A DNA stretch of 29,833 bases from JAVVUJ01 sp964582545 (GCA_964582545.1 CAZOSB010000029.1:1-29833); one strand, 5' to 3'; positions 1-8,377 are shown, counted from the first letter of the stretch. The notes: generated by a model not told the origin, from the letters alone. Numbers and translations are program-made.

Positions 1-10
1 GTTTAATTTT

Positions 11-35
11 GAACCTTGTCGAGGTTTTTCACTGT
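11..35 (+). terminator. possible weak terminator of a gene upstream of the window
   Basis: A 5-bp stem (AACCT / AGGTT, loop TGTCG) is followed by a short T-run. It could end a transcript entering from the left edge. The stem is short, so this is a weak call. The rest of 1-207 holds no convincing gene. Confidence 0.25.
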
Positions 36-133
36 CAAACGTGGGATTATAGCATACTGATTTTTTATTTGCATTTATTTTTTTCAATATTTACAGAATC
101 GACATAAGTAACCTATTTTTTTCATTATAGATA

Positions 134-142
134 TGGTATAAT
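134..142 (+). promoter_or_regulatory. extended -10 promoter for the ThrE-type exporter genes
   Basis: TGGTATAAT forms an extended -10 element (TATAAT at 137-142). The -35 region is only a T-rich stretch and is poor. Downstream, at about 159-177, an imperfect hairpin (TCC-A-AAGC / GCTT-C-GGA) lies in the presumed leader. I recognise no known riboswitch there. Confidence 0.4.
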
Positions 143-240
143 AACTTCACGGTCTAATCCAAAGCAGAGCTTCGGATGCCTGAGAAAACATTGAGGTATA
201 TACTAAAATGTTTCTAGTTATGTACATGGAGGAATCAATC

Positions 241-1026
241 GTGATTGACAAAGTTCAAAAAAAAGTTCTTCTTCTGGCACTACATGCAGGGGAAATTATG
301 TTAAAAAGTGGTGCCGAGGTTTACCGGGTGGAGGACACGATCAACAGGATTTGTCGTGCATGTAGAATTCCATACATTGAATGCTTTGCCACTACCACAG
401 GTATTTTCCTTTCACTGGACAACGGCGAGGAGGACAGCGACGTATATACACTGGTAAAGAGACTGCACGGATCTAAGCTAGATTTAGAAAAAATTTCTAA
501 GATAAATAACTTTTCTAGAATTTTCACTACCACGGATCTTTCCATAGATGAAGGAGTCTCTATAATTAATCAAATAGACCATATCACACCTTACCCATTA
601 TGGCTGAGACTATTTGGAGCAGCCTTTGTATCTGCCTTTGTATGTTTAATGTTTGCTGGCACTGCACTTTCTGGCTTATTAGCAGGAATCATCGGGCTGC
701 TTACCTACGCCTTCTCCGGGTTTATTGAAAAGATTGAATTTCACAATTTTTTAAGAATATTATTGAGCTGCAGCTTCTGTACCTTTCTTTCTATAATCAG
801 CGCGGAACTGTTATCATTAGATTCGTATAGCCCATTGGTAATAGGAACTATAACCGTATTCTTGCCCGGTGTATCCATAACTAATGCCGCTCGGGATCTT
901 CTTTCAGGGGACATGTTGGCTGGAACTGCGAGAGCCATGGAAGCCGGAGTATCGGCCATCGCCATCGCTTCCGGTGTAGGTTTGATCTTAAAATTGTTGG
1001 CTTTGACAGGAGGATTCCTACAATGA
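241..1026 (+). CDS. ThrE-family threonine/serine exporter, larger subunit (DUF1212/YjjP-like)
   Basis: This is a membrane protein of the threonine/serine exporter family, in the split form where this ORF carries the N-terminal ThrE domain. The family signature is visible as a cytoplasmic start with HAGEIMLKSGAEVYRVEDT, followed by several hydrophobic helices from about residue 120 to the end, including LFGAAFVSAFVCLMFAG and GVSAIAIASGVGLILKLLAL. I chose the GTG at 241 because GGAGGA at 229-234 lies 6 nt upstream; an in-frame ATG at 208 would add 11 residues but has no good ribosome binding site. The stop overlaps the next ORF by 4 nt, so the two halves are probably co-translated. The family exports amino acids by proton antiport; the substrate here is inferred. 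Confidence 0.85.
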   Translation: MIDKVQKKVLLLALHAGEIMLKSGAEVYRVEDTINRICRACRIPYIECFATTTGIFLSLDNGEEDSDVYTLVKRLHGSKLDLEKISKINNFSRIFTTTDLSIDEGVSIINQIDHITPYPLWLRLFGAAFVSAFVCLMFAGTALSGLLAGIIGLLTYAFSGFIEKIEFHNFLRILLSCSFCTFLSIISAELLSLDSYSPLVIGTITVFLPGVSITNAARDLLSGDMLAGTARAMEAGVSAIAIASGVGLILKLLALTGGFLQ

Positions 1027-1499
1027 ACTATTCCGATGTTCTAATCCACTTTTTATACGCTTTCTTCTCTACCGTAGGATTTTGCCTTTTGTTTCACGTT
1101 CCAAAAAAGCATATTTTCTTCGCTTCTTTGGCCGGTGCATTAGGTTCTGCTGTATATAAAGGTTCTTTACTGTGGGAAAACAGCAACATTTTATCTTGCT
1201 TTCTAGGAGCTTGTGTAGTTGCCGTCGCAGCGGAGGTGTTCTCTCGAGCGGGAAAGGAAGCTGCTACGCTTTTTATTATCCCCGGAATTATTCCTTTGGT
1301 TCCTGGTGCCGGAATGTACTATACCATGTCGTATTTTTTGCAGAATGACCTTTCTACGGCGGGAGCAGTAGGTGCAGAGACTTTAATTATGGCCGGAAGT
1401 ATTGCTATCGCCCTGCTAATTGTAGCCTCGGTAAATCGGCTTCTCCTTTCGGTGAAGTTTTTAATTTTGCAGGCGGTCAGATCCGGCAGTAAACGCTAA
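1023..1499 (+). CDS. ThrE-family exporter, small subunit (DUF3815/YjjB-like)
   Basis: This 158-residue, almost wholly hydrophobic protein matches the C-terminal ThrE domain (ThrE_2), which in single-chain ThrE is fused to the upstream domain. Visible features are about four to five transmembrane segments and the family-like loop FIIPGIIPLVPGAGMYYTMSYFL around residues 87-110. It starts inside the end of the preceding ORF (ATGA-type overlap), the usual arrangement for the two-gene YjjP/YjjB version. It probably forms the exporter with the 241-1026 product. Confidence 0.85.
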   Translation: MNYSDVLIHFLYAFFSTVGFCLLFHVPKKHIFFASLAGALGSAVYKGSLLWENSNILSCFLGACVVAVAAEVFSRAGKEAATLFIIPGIIPLVPGAGMYYTMSYFLQNDLSTAGAVGAETLIMAGSIAIALLIVASVNRLLLSVKFLILQAVRSGSKR

Positions 1500-1565
1500 A
1501 AGCTTGCAAATATCAAATAGGTTGGGGTTTAATACAACAATCCAGAGGGTATAAAGAAAAAAATA

Positions 1566-1931
1566 ATGATGGATATAAATATGGTTAATAATAGGATGAA
1601 TAAAAAGGATAATGAAAAGAATGCTCGTTTATGGGCTACGGAAAGCCTTACGGACATCCCCTTAGATAAATTGAGGGTAAATCAAAAGGCAAAGATTAAA
1701 TCTGTGGGAGGAAAGGGTTCCCTTAGAAGAAGCTTATTGGATATGGGCTTGACTCCCAACACTACCGTTATGGTTCGAAAGGTGGCACCTATGGGGGATC
1801 CCATGGAGATATGTTTACGCGGATATGAGTTGACCTTACGGAAGGTGGATGCGGCAGAAATAAAGGTGGAGGTAACCGCTGATGAGTGCAATTACTGCAA
1901 TCAATGCAGCTCTTGTGGGAAATCCAAATAG
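1566..1931 (+). CDS. feoA: FeoA-domain protein with Cys-rich C-terminal tail
   Basis: Residues about 30-103 form a FeoA (SH3-like) domain: LDKLRVNQKAKIKSVGG, then SLLDMGLTPNTTVMVRKVAPMGDPMEICLRGYELTLRK. FeoA proteins help FeoB import ferrous iron, probably by binding its cytosolic side. Two things are unusual. There is a charged N-terminal extension of about 30 residues; in-frame ATGs at 1581 and 1596 are alternative starts, and no start has an ideal ribosome site (AGAGGG is 16 nt from 1566). The protein also ends in C108-x2-C111-x2-C114-x2-C117, a tight four-cysteine cluster that could hold iron or an Fe-S cluster. That tail is encoded in the 50 nt shared with the start of feoB. Confidence 0.85.
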   Translation: MMDINMVNNRMNKKDNEKNARLWATESLTDIPLDKLRVNQKAKIKSVGGKGSLRRSLLDMGLTPNTTVMVRKVAPMGDPMEICLRGYELTLRKVDAAEIKVEVTADECNYCNQCSSCGKSK

Positions 1932-3915
1932 TGGTCTCACTACAGTTTTTAATCAAATGACAGATGGAATAACCCACCAGGGTTTCTTTTCCACCGGATC
2001 TATCAAAACTAAAGAAGGTCCCGTTCGAGGTCACAAAGGTTTCAGCGTTTTGGAACTTCCGGGGACCTATTCACTTTCTGCTTTTACAGCGGACGACTTG
2101 TCTACGCGGCAAATTCTGATGCAGGGCAAACCAGATGTAATCATTAACATAGTTGATGCTTCTCATATTGAGCGAAGCTTATATTTGACGTTGCAGCTTA
2201 TGGAGTTGCAATTGCCTATGGTGTTAGCTCTGAACATGATGGATGAAATCAAGCAGAATGAAGTTTTTATCGATATTGAAAAGCTCCAAAAGGAACTTTC
2301 TATTCCTATCGTACCTATTTCAGCCTCCAAAAATGACGGTATTCACGATCTCATCGATTGTGCCATAAAGACAGCTACGCAACTGCACTTGCCAGAGAAA
2401 ATAGACTTCTGTGATGGTTACATCCATACTGCCATTCATGCCATCGCTCATTTGATATCAGACGATGCCAACCGTTTGGAATTGCCGTTACGTTTTTGTG
2501 CCGCTAAAATTGTTGAGGGCGATCCTCAATTGATTTCACAGTTATCCATTCAAGATGCAGAGCTGGATATTATTCAACATATCATAGACGACATGGAATA
2601 TCACCTGGGTACCGATCGAGAAGCCGCAATGGCAGATATGCGGTATTCCTTTATTGATAAGCTTTGCACCCGTACAGTTTTCCGAGTGTCACGAGAAAGC
2701 AAGGAACACCTGCGCTCTATAAAGATAGACAGCATCCTTACCCATAGAATCTTTGCCATACCCATATTCTTTGGAATTATGTTTATGGTTTTTTGGCTGA
2801 CTTTTAATGTGGTAGGCTCTTTCTTAAGCAATTTATTTTCCATGGCTATCGATGGCTTTACTGAGATGGTGGATCAACTGCTTTATGCCCTTCACGTCAG
2901 CATACCTTTGCACTCTTTGATTATCGACGGAGTGTTTGCCGGTGTGGGCAGTGTGCTATCCTTCTTGCCCTTTATTGGAGTCCTCTTTTTCTTTTTATCA
3001 GTCTTAGAGGACAGCGGTTATATGCCTAGGGTAGCTTTTGTTATGGATAAGCTGCTCAGGAAGTTAGGGCTTTCTGGTCGTTCCATCGTGCCTATGCTGG
3101 TAGGCTTTGGTTGCTCTGTGCCGGCTATCATGTCTGCCCGTTCTTTGCCTAGCGAAAGAGACAGGCGCATGACCACAATTTTAGTCCCCTTCATGTCCTG
3201 CAGTGCCAAGCTTCCCATTTACATTATGTTTACAACCGCATTTTTTAAGGAGTATCGGGCTTTGGTAATGATAGGTTTGTATCTTACGGGAATATTGGTG
3301 GCAATCGTTTGCTCTATGATTATGAAAGCTACCATTTTCAGCGGAAACCCAGTACCTTTTGTCATGATATTGCCTTCTTACCGAATGCCTGCGGCTTTCA
3401 GCGTGTGGTTGCGCATGTGGTCCAACGTCAAGGATTTTATAAGAAAAGCTTTTACGGTTATCTTTATCGCTACCATCGTAATTTGGTTTTTCAGAAGCTT
3501 CGATTTTGGTCTTCATCTGGTGTCAAACAGTGAGAGTAGCATGTTGGCTTCCTTCGGTCGTTTTGCAGCACCCATCTTTGCTCCTCTGGGATTTGGAGAT
3601 TGGAGAGCAGCAACGGCGTTAATTACCGGTTTATCGGCTAAAGAGGCCGTAGTCAGTACCTTGGCGGTGCTGGTGGGCGCTAACAGTGCCGACTCCCTAT
3701 CCTCCATGCTGACCTCCATTTTTACGCCGCTATCGGCCTTTTCTTTCCTGGTTTTTTGTCTACTCTATATGCCTTGTATCGCTACTTTGGCCACCGTGAA
3801 ACGTGAGATGGGAGGATGGAAGAGCGCTCTAACCGTAGTAATCTTCCAGACATCGGTAGCTTGGATCGTTTCTTTTTTAGTTTATCAGATTGGATCCTTG
3901 TTCCTAAGATTTTAA
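1882..3915 (+). CDS. feoB: FeoB-family ferrous iron transporter with a degenerate G domain
   Basis: This 677-residue inner-membrane protein has an N-terminal G domain (about 1-165), a helical spacer and two Gate repeats. The pore motifs are intact: GFGCSVPAIMSAR (Cys411), PFMSCSAKLPIY (Cys440) and YMPCIATLATVKREMGG (Cys632). The G domain departs from the family. G1 reads GNPNSGLTT, with Leu19 where the P-loop Lys belongs. Switch I lacks the usual WPGVT (Ser40 aligns with the Thr). G3 reads ELPG with Glu58 instead of Asp. G4 (NMMD, 118-121) and G5 (SAS, 147-149) remain. The start ATG has GGAGG 9 nt upstream, inside feoA. The family imports Fe2+ in a GTP-dependent way; whether this copy hydrolyses GTP is doubtful. 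Confidence 0.9.
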   Translation: MSAITAINAALVGNPNSGLTTVFNQMTDGITHQGFFSTGSIKTKEGPVRGHKGFSVLELPGTYSLSAFTADDLSTRQILMQGKPDVIINIVDASHIERSLYLTLQLMELQLPMVLALNMMDEIKQNEVFIDIEKLQKELSIPIVPISASKNDGIHDLIDCAIKTATQLHLPEKIDFCDGYIHTAIHAIAHLISDDANRLELPLRFCAAKIVEGDPQLISQLSIQDAELDIIQHIIDDMEYHLGTDREAAMADMRYSFIDKLCTRTVFRVSRESKEHLRSIKIDSILTHRIFAIPIFFGIMFMVFWLTFNVVGSFLSNLFSMAIDGFTEMVDQLLYALHVSIPLHSLIIDGVFAGVGSVLSFLPFIGVLFFFLSVLEDSGYMPRVAFVMDKLLRKLGLSGRSIVPMLVGFGCSVPAIMSARSLPSERDRRMTTILVPFMSCSAKLPIYIMFTTAFFKEYRALVMIGLYLTGILVAIVCSMIMKATIFSGNPVPFVMILPSYRMPAAFSVWLRMWSNVKDFIRKAFTVIFIATIVIWFFRSFDFGLHLVSNSESSMLASFGRFAAPIFAPLGFGDWRAATALITGLSAKEAVVSTLAVLVGANSADSLSSMLTSIFTPLSAFSFLVFCLLYMPCIATLATVKREMGGWKSALTVVIFQTSVAWIVSFLVYQIGSLFLRF

Positions 3916-3961
3916 ATATTAAAATTTTAGCTTTTAATTGTAAAGACTCTTAAGATACGAT

Positions 3962-4010
3962 AAAAACGGGACCAAATTCCATGTTTTTACATGAACTTGG
4001 TCCCGTTTTT
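3962..4010. terminator. bidirectional Rho-independent terminator between feoB and the BCCT gene
   Basis: Arms AAAAACGGGACCAA and TTGGTCCCGTTTTT pair perfectly, with a further CATG/CATG pair inside. The stem is flanked by A-runs and T-runs, so it can end the feoB transcript on + and the convergent betaine operon on -. Confidence 0.85.
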
Positions 4011-4088
4011 ATTGAACTGCTTTGCTACAGCCCCGTTTATCAAAAGTCTTGAATCGTGTCATAAGTATGTCTGTAGTTATATTTGCCT

Positions 4089-5600
4089 CTATAAATTTTC
4101 ACTTTTTAGTGATTTTATAATTGAAATACAAGCAAATAACATGATAAAGATAAATGGGAAAGCTGCTCCTATGGATACAATTTGAAGTGGTTTTAATCCG
4201 CCTGCGATTAAAAGTCCCACAGCTAAGGTGGATTGCACCACACCCCAGGTGATTTTTTTACTGTTAGCAGGATTTAAATCTCCATTTGAGGAAAACATGG
4301 AAAGTACGAATGTGCCCGAATTTGCTGAGGTAATAAAAAATGTACAAAGCAATACCAAAGCAACGATGGAAAGCACATTTCCCAAAGGGTACTCATTCAT
4401 GACGATAAACAATGCTGTCTCCGGTGCACCGGCGATTTGGGACAAAACTTCCGTGGAAAGAGTACCCTCCATGCCTAAATTGATGCCTAACGTACCAAAG
4501 ATTGCAAACCATACCAGGGATCCCAAAGAAGGTGCTAACATAACTCCAAGAATAAATTGTCTGATGGTTCTGCCTTTAGAAATTCTGGCAATAAACGTGC
4601 CTACAAAAGGTGCCCATGCAATCCACCATGCCCAGTAGAAGACTCTCCAGCCGTCTACCCATCCATTGTCTCCGTAGGTATTGGTATATAAGCTGTCCGA
4701 AATAATATTTCCTAAATACTGTCCCAGTCCATTGGTAAAGCTATCCAACATGGCGATTGTAGGTCCCACCAAGACTGCTACAGCCATCAGTCCAAAGGCT
4801 AAGTACAAGTTGATATTGGATATGACCTTAATCCCTCTATCAATACCATCCACGGCTGACCAGATGTAGATAACCGTGATGATGACGATAATGATGATCT
4901 GCACCATCAGGGTTTCAGGGATACCAAATAAGTAATTGATTCCACTATTGATTTGCAGAATCCCCAATCCTAAGGATGTAGTCACCCCTGCTACCGTAGC
5001 AAATATAGCTAAAATATCAATGGTCTTTCCAACGGGTCCCTTAACGCGATCCTCCCCGATAATTGGTTCAAAGATACTGCTGATCAGACCCGGTTTATTC
5101 TTTCTAAATTGGAAATACGCCAGAGCCAATCCTATGATACAGTAATTTGCCCAAGGGTGGATCCCCCAGTGCATGAAGGACGTTCTCATTGCAAAATCTG
5201 CTGCCTCAGCCGTTCCGCCCTCCATACCCAGAGGGGCCACAAAGTGGGAAATGGGTTCCGAGATGCCCCAAAATACAAGTCCAACACCCATTCCAGCACC
5301 GAAGAGCATAGCAAACCAAGATACGGTTTTATGCTCAGGCACAGAATCGTCGGAACCCAATTTTACTTTGCCGTACTTACTGCATGCAATAAATACGCAG
5401 AATACAACGAAAACGGTCATTGCAATTAAGTAACTCCATCCAAAATTCTGAGTTAAAAATCCAAATAGTCCATTGGATGCCGTTGTAAAGCTATCTTTAA
5501 AAGCGATTGCCCAAATTGCAATGATAGCAATGATACTTAAGGATATAAGATAAACGTAATTGATTTTACTGCTGTTTCCCTCTTTTGAGTTTGTGTTCAT
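4089..5600 (-). CDS. BCCT-family transporter, probably glycine betaine importer
   Basis: This 503-residue protein has the twelve-helix pattern and signature motifs of the betaine/choline/carnitine transporters: GMGVGLVFWGISEPISHF near residues 105-122 and WAWWIAWAPFVGTFIARISKGRTIR, which contains the tryptophan-rich substrate box. BetP and OpuD relatives couple uptake to Na+. It is the last gene of the grdI-grdH operon, 33 nt after grdH, which points to betaine as substrate for reduction rather than only for osmoprotection. I prefer the ATG at 5600 because AGGTG lies 6 nt upstream; a GTG at 5609 would add three residues. Choline or carnitine cannot be excluded from sequence alone. Confidence 0.9.
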   Translation of the reverse strand: MNTNSKEGNSSKINYVYLISLSIIAIIAIWAIAFKDSFTTASNGLFGFLTQNFGWSYLIAMTVFVVFCVFIACSKYGKVKLGSDDSVPEHKTVSWFAMLFGAGMGVGLVFWGISEPISHFVAPLGMEGGTAEAADFAMRTSFMHWGIHPWANYCIIGLALAYFQFRKNKPGLISSIFEPIIGEDRVKGPVGKTIDILAIFATVAGVTTSLGLGILQINSGINYLFGIPETLMVQIIIIVIITVIYIWSAVDGIDRGIKVISNINLYLAFGLMAVAVLVGPTIAMLDSFTNGLGQYLGNIISDSLYTNTYGDNGWVDGWRVFYWAWWIAWAPFVGTFIARISKGRTIRQFILGVMLAPSLGSLVWFAIFGTLGINLGMEGTLSTEVLSQIAGAPETALFIVMNEYPLGNVLSIVALVLLCTFFITSANSGTFVLSMFSSNGDLNPANSKKITWGVVQSTLAVGLLIAGGLKPLQIVSIGAAFPFIFIMLFACISIIKSLKSENL

Positions 5601-5633
5601 ATAATTCACCTAACCCTATTGCTTTAAAAATGT

Positions 5634-6944
5634 TTAAAGTTTTACTTTAAATACGGTTTGTTCTGAAATATCTGTTGACAGAGAATCTAAAGCAACTCCT
5701 ACCCTATGATATCTCAGCTTCCACTGCTCCTCTTTCGAGGTGGAAGGATCACCCAGTGGGTATGGAATAGAAATAGTTGGAACGATTCTATTTGCCCCTA
5801 CTGTGGTGGCTACCGGTATCAAGTTACACATTAATACGATTGGAAAACCTGCTCTTTCGAATTCTTTTACCATCGTTGCACCGCAACGTGTGCAGGTTCC
5901 TCAGGTCGCTACCAAGATAATTCCGTCCACATGATCAGACTCTAAGAAAGGAATGATTTCCTTTGCCATTCTCTGCGCTTCTGCTTGGGTTGTTCCTGTT
6001 CCTACCGTGGAATAGAAATAGTCATGCAATTTTTTAAATTTGCCTTCTTTCTCATAAGCTCTCAACACATCTACAGGTGTGATTACATTTGGGTCTGCAT
6101 CGGCAGCGGCTGGATCAAATCCTGCATGAATAGTTTTATATTCTCCACCCATTAGCTTATCCATTTTGGAAATATCGTATCTACCCCATCTGGTAGCAGA
6201 TGCAGATTGTATCTTATCCGGGTTGTCTATAGGAACGATTCCTCCGGTGGTAACTAATGCGATGTTTGCACCAGCCAAACTTTTTATAGGAGCGGCAATG
6301 TCCACTCTATCTAACTTCGGTATGGGTAGCTCAGTTACAAATGGCTCACCGTTAATTTTTTTCAGAAACATATCTACAACTCGATCGGCAGCGGGTTTTA
6401 AACCTTCCACCCACGCTTGGTGTCGGATGCCTCTTTCATAAAAACCTTCTTCATTTGGGGAAAGCAGAGGTTCCTCTTTAAAAAGCTTATTGGCTAAATT
6501 GGCCATAGCTTCTACGTCATGCTTCATTTTACCGGCACTGTTTCCACCGATCATAACATACATGGACTTCTTAAACATCTCTACTCCGGGATTTTCAATA
6601 TGCATGGAAGTGATTACCGGTACGCTAAATTCTTCCTTTACAGCTTTACAGATTTCTCCGCAAGCTACGCCGTATCTACCTGCCTGGAATGCAGGTCCAG
6701 CAATAAAAATATCAAATTCTAAGGGCTTTAAGCTCTCAATGATGGTGTCTACTGCCTCATCTCTGTTGGAACCCATAAAATTGTCTCCACAAATGATGGT
6801 GTGGGTTACATCCGCGTCTAAAACGGAATTCAAATGCATGGCAGGTCCTACCAAACCTTCTTTTATAACAGGTTTAAAATCAGCTTTATCCTCTCCACCT
6901 ATCTGACCAAAGAATTGATTTACATACATAATTGCTTTTTTCAT
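5634..6944 (-). CDS. grdH: betaine reductase component B, selenocysteine-containing subunit GrdH
   Basis: This is the selenoprotein subunit of a glycine/sarcosine/betaine reductase component B. The reading frame is interrupted by a single TGA at 5903-5901 (codon 348) and then continues in frame for 88 codons to the stop at 5634, giving 436 residues, the usual length for GrdB/GrdF/GrdH. The TGA sits in U-G-T-C-T-R-C, the UxxCxxC active-site motif of the family, so it encodes selenocysteine and is not a true stop. The N-terminus (MKKAIMYVNQFFGQIGGEDKAD) is typical. The start has AGGAGGAGG just upstream and lies 13 nt after grdI. I call it the betaine version because a BCCT carrier follows in the operon; the sarcosine version (GrdF) is the main alternative. 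GrdA, GrdC and GrdD must be encoded elsewhere. Confidence 0.92.
5874..5903 (-). promoter_or_regulatory. Sec UGA codon with bacterial SECIS hairpin of grdH
   Basis: The UGA codon is 5903-5901. Twelve nt downstream in the mRNA is a perfect 6-bp stem, CGUUGC / GCAACG (5888-5883 and 5879-5874), with loop GGU. An ACC/GGU pair may extend it across an internal loop. A short stem-loop containing G, within about 20 nt of the UGA, fits bacterial SECIS elements that recruit SelB. Confidence 0.8.
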
Positions 6945-6957
6945 TTGAAACCTCCTC

Positions 6958-8283
6958 CTAACACTCTATCATGGTCTTTGGAGACCAGCCAATGACTTGA
7001 TCACCGCAGAACATTGCATTATTCTCCATGATGATGGAACCATCGGGTCTAACCGAAGGACCTAACAATTCATCATCGGCCCATCCTCCAGAAAGTCCGT
7101 CTCTTGCAAGGGATTCAAGTTCACCGATCACCGTGGGCATAGGTGGTAGTTCTATAAGTTCCGACACATTACCACAGGAAACCAATGCATTTAATTTTTC
7201 GTCTAAAGACATCAGTGGTTGTGATTGTCCGTCCCTACCAGTACACTCATTGGAAATGCCCACCGTTTTTACACCTGCATCCTCTAACGCCACAATGCAT
7301 GCAATATAGTCTGCATCTGGATTTCCATATCCTTCTTCAGCAAGAATTGCTCCATCAGCACCTAAGCTTTTTGCAATTTGTGCTACATATAAAGCCGATC
7401 TGTTTTTTTGTTCTAAAGCAACGTTCAGGTTTGACATGATTACACCTAAGAAGTTTAAGGTTTTTCCATGCTCTTGATACAGTCTTTTGATTACGGGAGC
7501 GTTTTGGAAATCATAGGTGGCCCATTTTGACGAGCAAGGCATAAAGCTACCGGAAACCAAAGCACCATCCAGGACTTCATTGGGATGCATTAGCGTAGGC
7601 ACCATATGGTTGGTATCCCAACCGTAGATCATATCGTTATAACCGTCCTCTTCCATTTGTGATTGAACCTGCATGACATAAACCACGGAAAGCAGCTTAT
7701 TGGTTGCTTCTGTCCTCTTTGTAATCGGCTCAAGTTCCAACACCTCCACTTCCTCAGGGACTAAATCCTTTACGGCAGCGCCTACATACTCCGCTAATTT
7801 ATGTCCTGCCAATCTGAGCGCTTTGTTCTTTTTTTGTTGCTCTCTCTGCTCGAAAGTTTCATCTGAATCTGCCACTAAAACGATATTGATTAGACCTGAA
7901 TAATAAGTATATTTTGCCCCTTCGCCTCCCATATCGATTAATCCGTCCTGAAATCCACCCCAATGTTTGCCTACCACAAGAACGCTGCAATTCTTTAGCG
8001 CATGGGTTTTTCCATCTCCTGCCAATGCCAACTCTCCCGTATACCCAGGGAAAAGTGAGGTACCGTTCAGTTTGATTCTCGGTTCAATGGCTTCCTTTAC
8101 AGGGCAGAGGCGAACCATATCTCCCGGTCTTACAATGTGTAGATCCGCATCTGTAATGTGCTCATCTTCTCTGACAAATTGTAGTGCTTCATCTTTGTTT
8201 AAGGTCAAAATTCCTTCTTTGTATCCGGTCTTATCACCAAATACAATGTCTTTTACATGAAAATTACCTATTTCCAATTTCAT
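6958..8283 (-). CDS. grdI: betaine reductase component B, proprotein subunit GrdI (GrdE/GrdG/GrdI family)
   Basis: This 441-residue protein belongs to the family of proproteins that are cut internally at a cysteine to create the pyruvoyl group that binds the amino group or amine of the substrate. Family landmarks include GKHWGGFQDGLIDMGGEGAKYTYYS, NHMVPTLMHPNEVLDGALVSG and GISNECTGRDGQSQPLM. By position relative to GrdE, Cys250 (in SFMPCSSKW) is the likely processing residue; Cys347 in NECTG is another conserved-looking cysteine. This assignment is inference. The protein pairs with GrdH, encoded 13 nt downstream. GGGAG lies about 10 nt before the ATG. Betaine rather than sarcosine specificity rests on the linked BCCT carrier. 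First gene of the operon, with its promoter at 8378-8405. Confidence 0.9.
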   Translation of the reverse strand: MKLEIGNFHVKDIVFGDKTGYKEGILTLNKDEALQFVREDEHITDADLHIVRPGDMVRLCPVKEAIEPRIKLNGTSLFPGYTGELALAGDGKTHALKNCSVLVVGKHWGGFQDGLIDMGGEGAKYTYYSGLINIVLVADSDETFEQREQQKKNKALRLAGHKLAEYVGAAVKDLVPEEVEVLELEPITKRTEATNKLLSVVYVMQVQSQMEEDGYNDMIYGWDTNHMVPTLMHPNEVLDGALVSGSFMPCSSKWATYDFQNAPVIKRLYQEHGKTLNFLGVIMSNLNVALEQKNRSALYVAQIAKSLGADGAILAEEGYGNPDADYIACIVALEDAGVKTVGISNECTGRDGQSQPLMSLDEKLNALVSCGNVSELIELPPMPTVIGELESLARDGLSGGWADDELLGPSVRPDGSIIMENNAMFCGDQVIGWSPKTMIEC

Positions 8284-8317
8284 TTTCTAATCTCCCTTCC
8301 GTTACTTGATAAACTCT

Positions 8318-8363
8318 ATACTTGAGTATTATCGATTTTTTCTATGTTTTCGTTCTCAAGTAT
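8318..8363. repeat. paired 12-mer operator-like sites in the grdI leader
   Basis: ATACTTGAGTAT (8318-8329) is a palindrome apart from its central TG. GTTCTCAAGTAT (8352-8363) matches its reverse complement at 10 of 12 positions. Both lie between the grdI start point (near 8371) and the ribosome site. They could be protein-binding sites or the arms of an RNA hairpin. Confidence 0.45.
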
Positions 8364-8377
8364 TGTAAATATGATTA

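Noticed and set aside
1..207. Riboswitch before the ThrE-type genes
   Set aside because: Only one imperfect 8-bp hairpin is visible. The CTGAGA string resembles part of a TPP element, but the other conserved blocks are missing.
4228..4638. 136-codon ORF on the plus strand opposite the BCCT gene
   Set aside because: It is a shadow of the transporter reading frame, without its own start signals or recognisable domain. Similar shadows opposite grdH, grdI, the atp genes and metH were dropped for the same reason.
5634..5873. Separate 79-residue ORF after grdH
   Set aside because: It is the in-frame C-terminal part of the selenoprotein; it has no ribosome site, and the frame joins through UGA.
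5901..5903. Nonsense mutation making grdH a pseudogene
   Set aside because: The TGA sits exactly at the Sec position of UxxCxxC and has a SECIS-like hairpin behind it, so recoding explains it better than decay.
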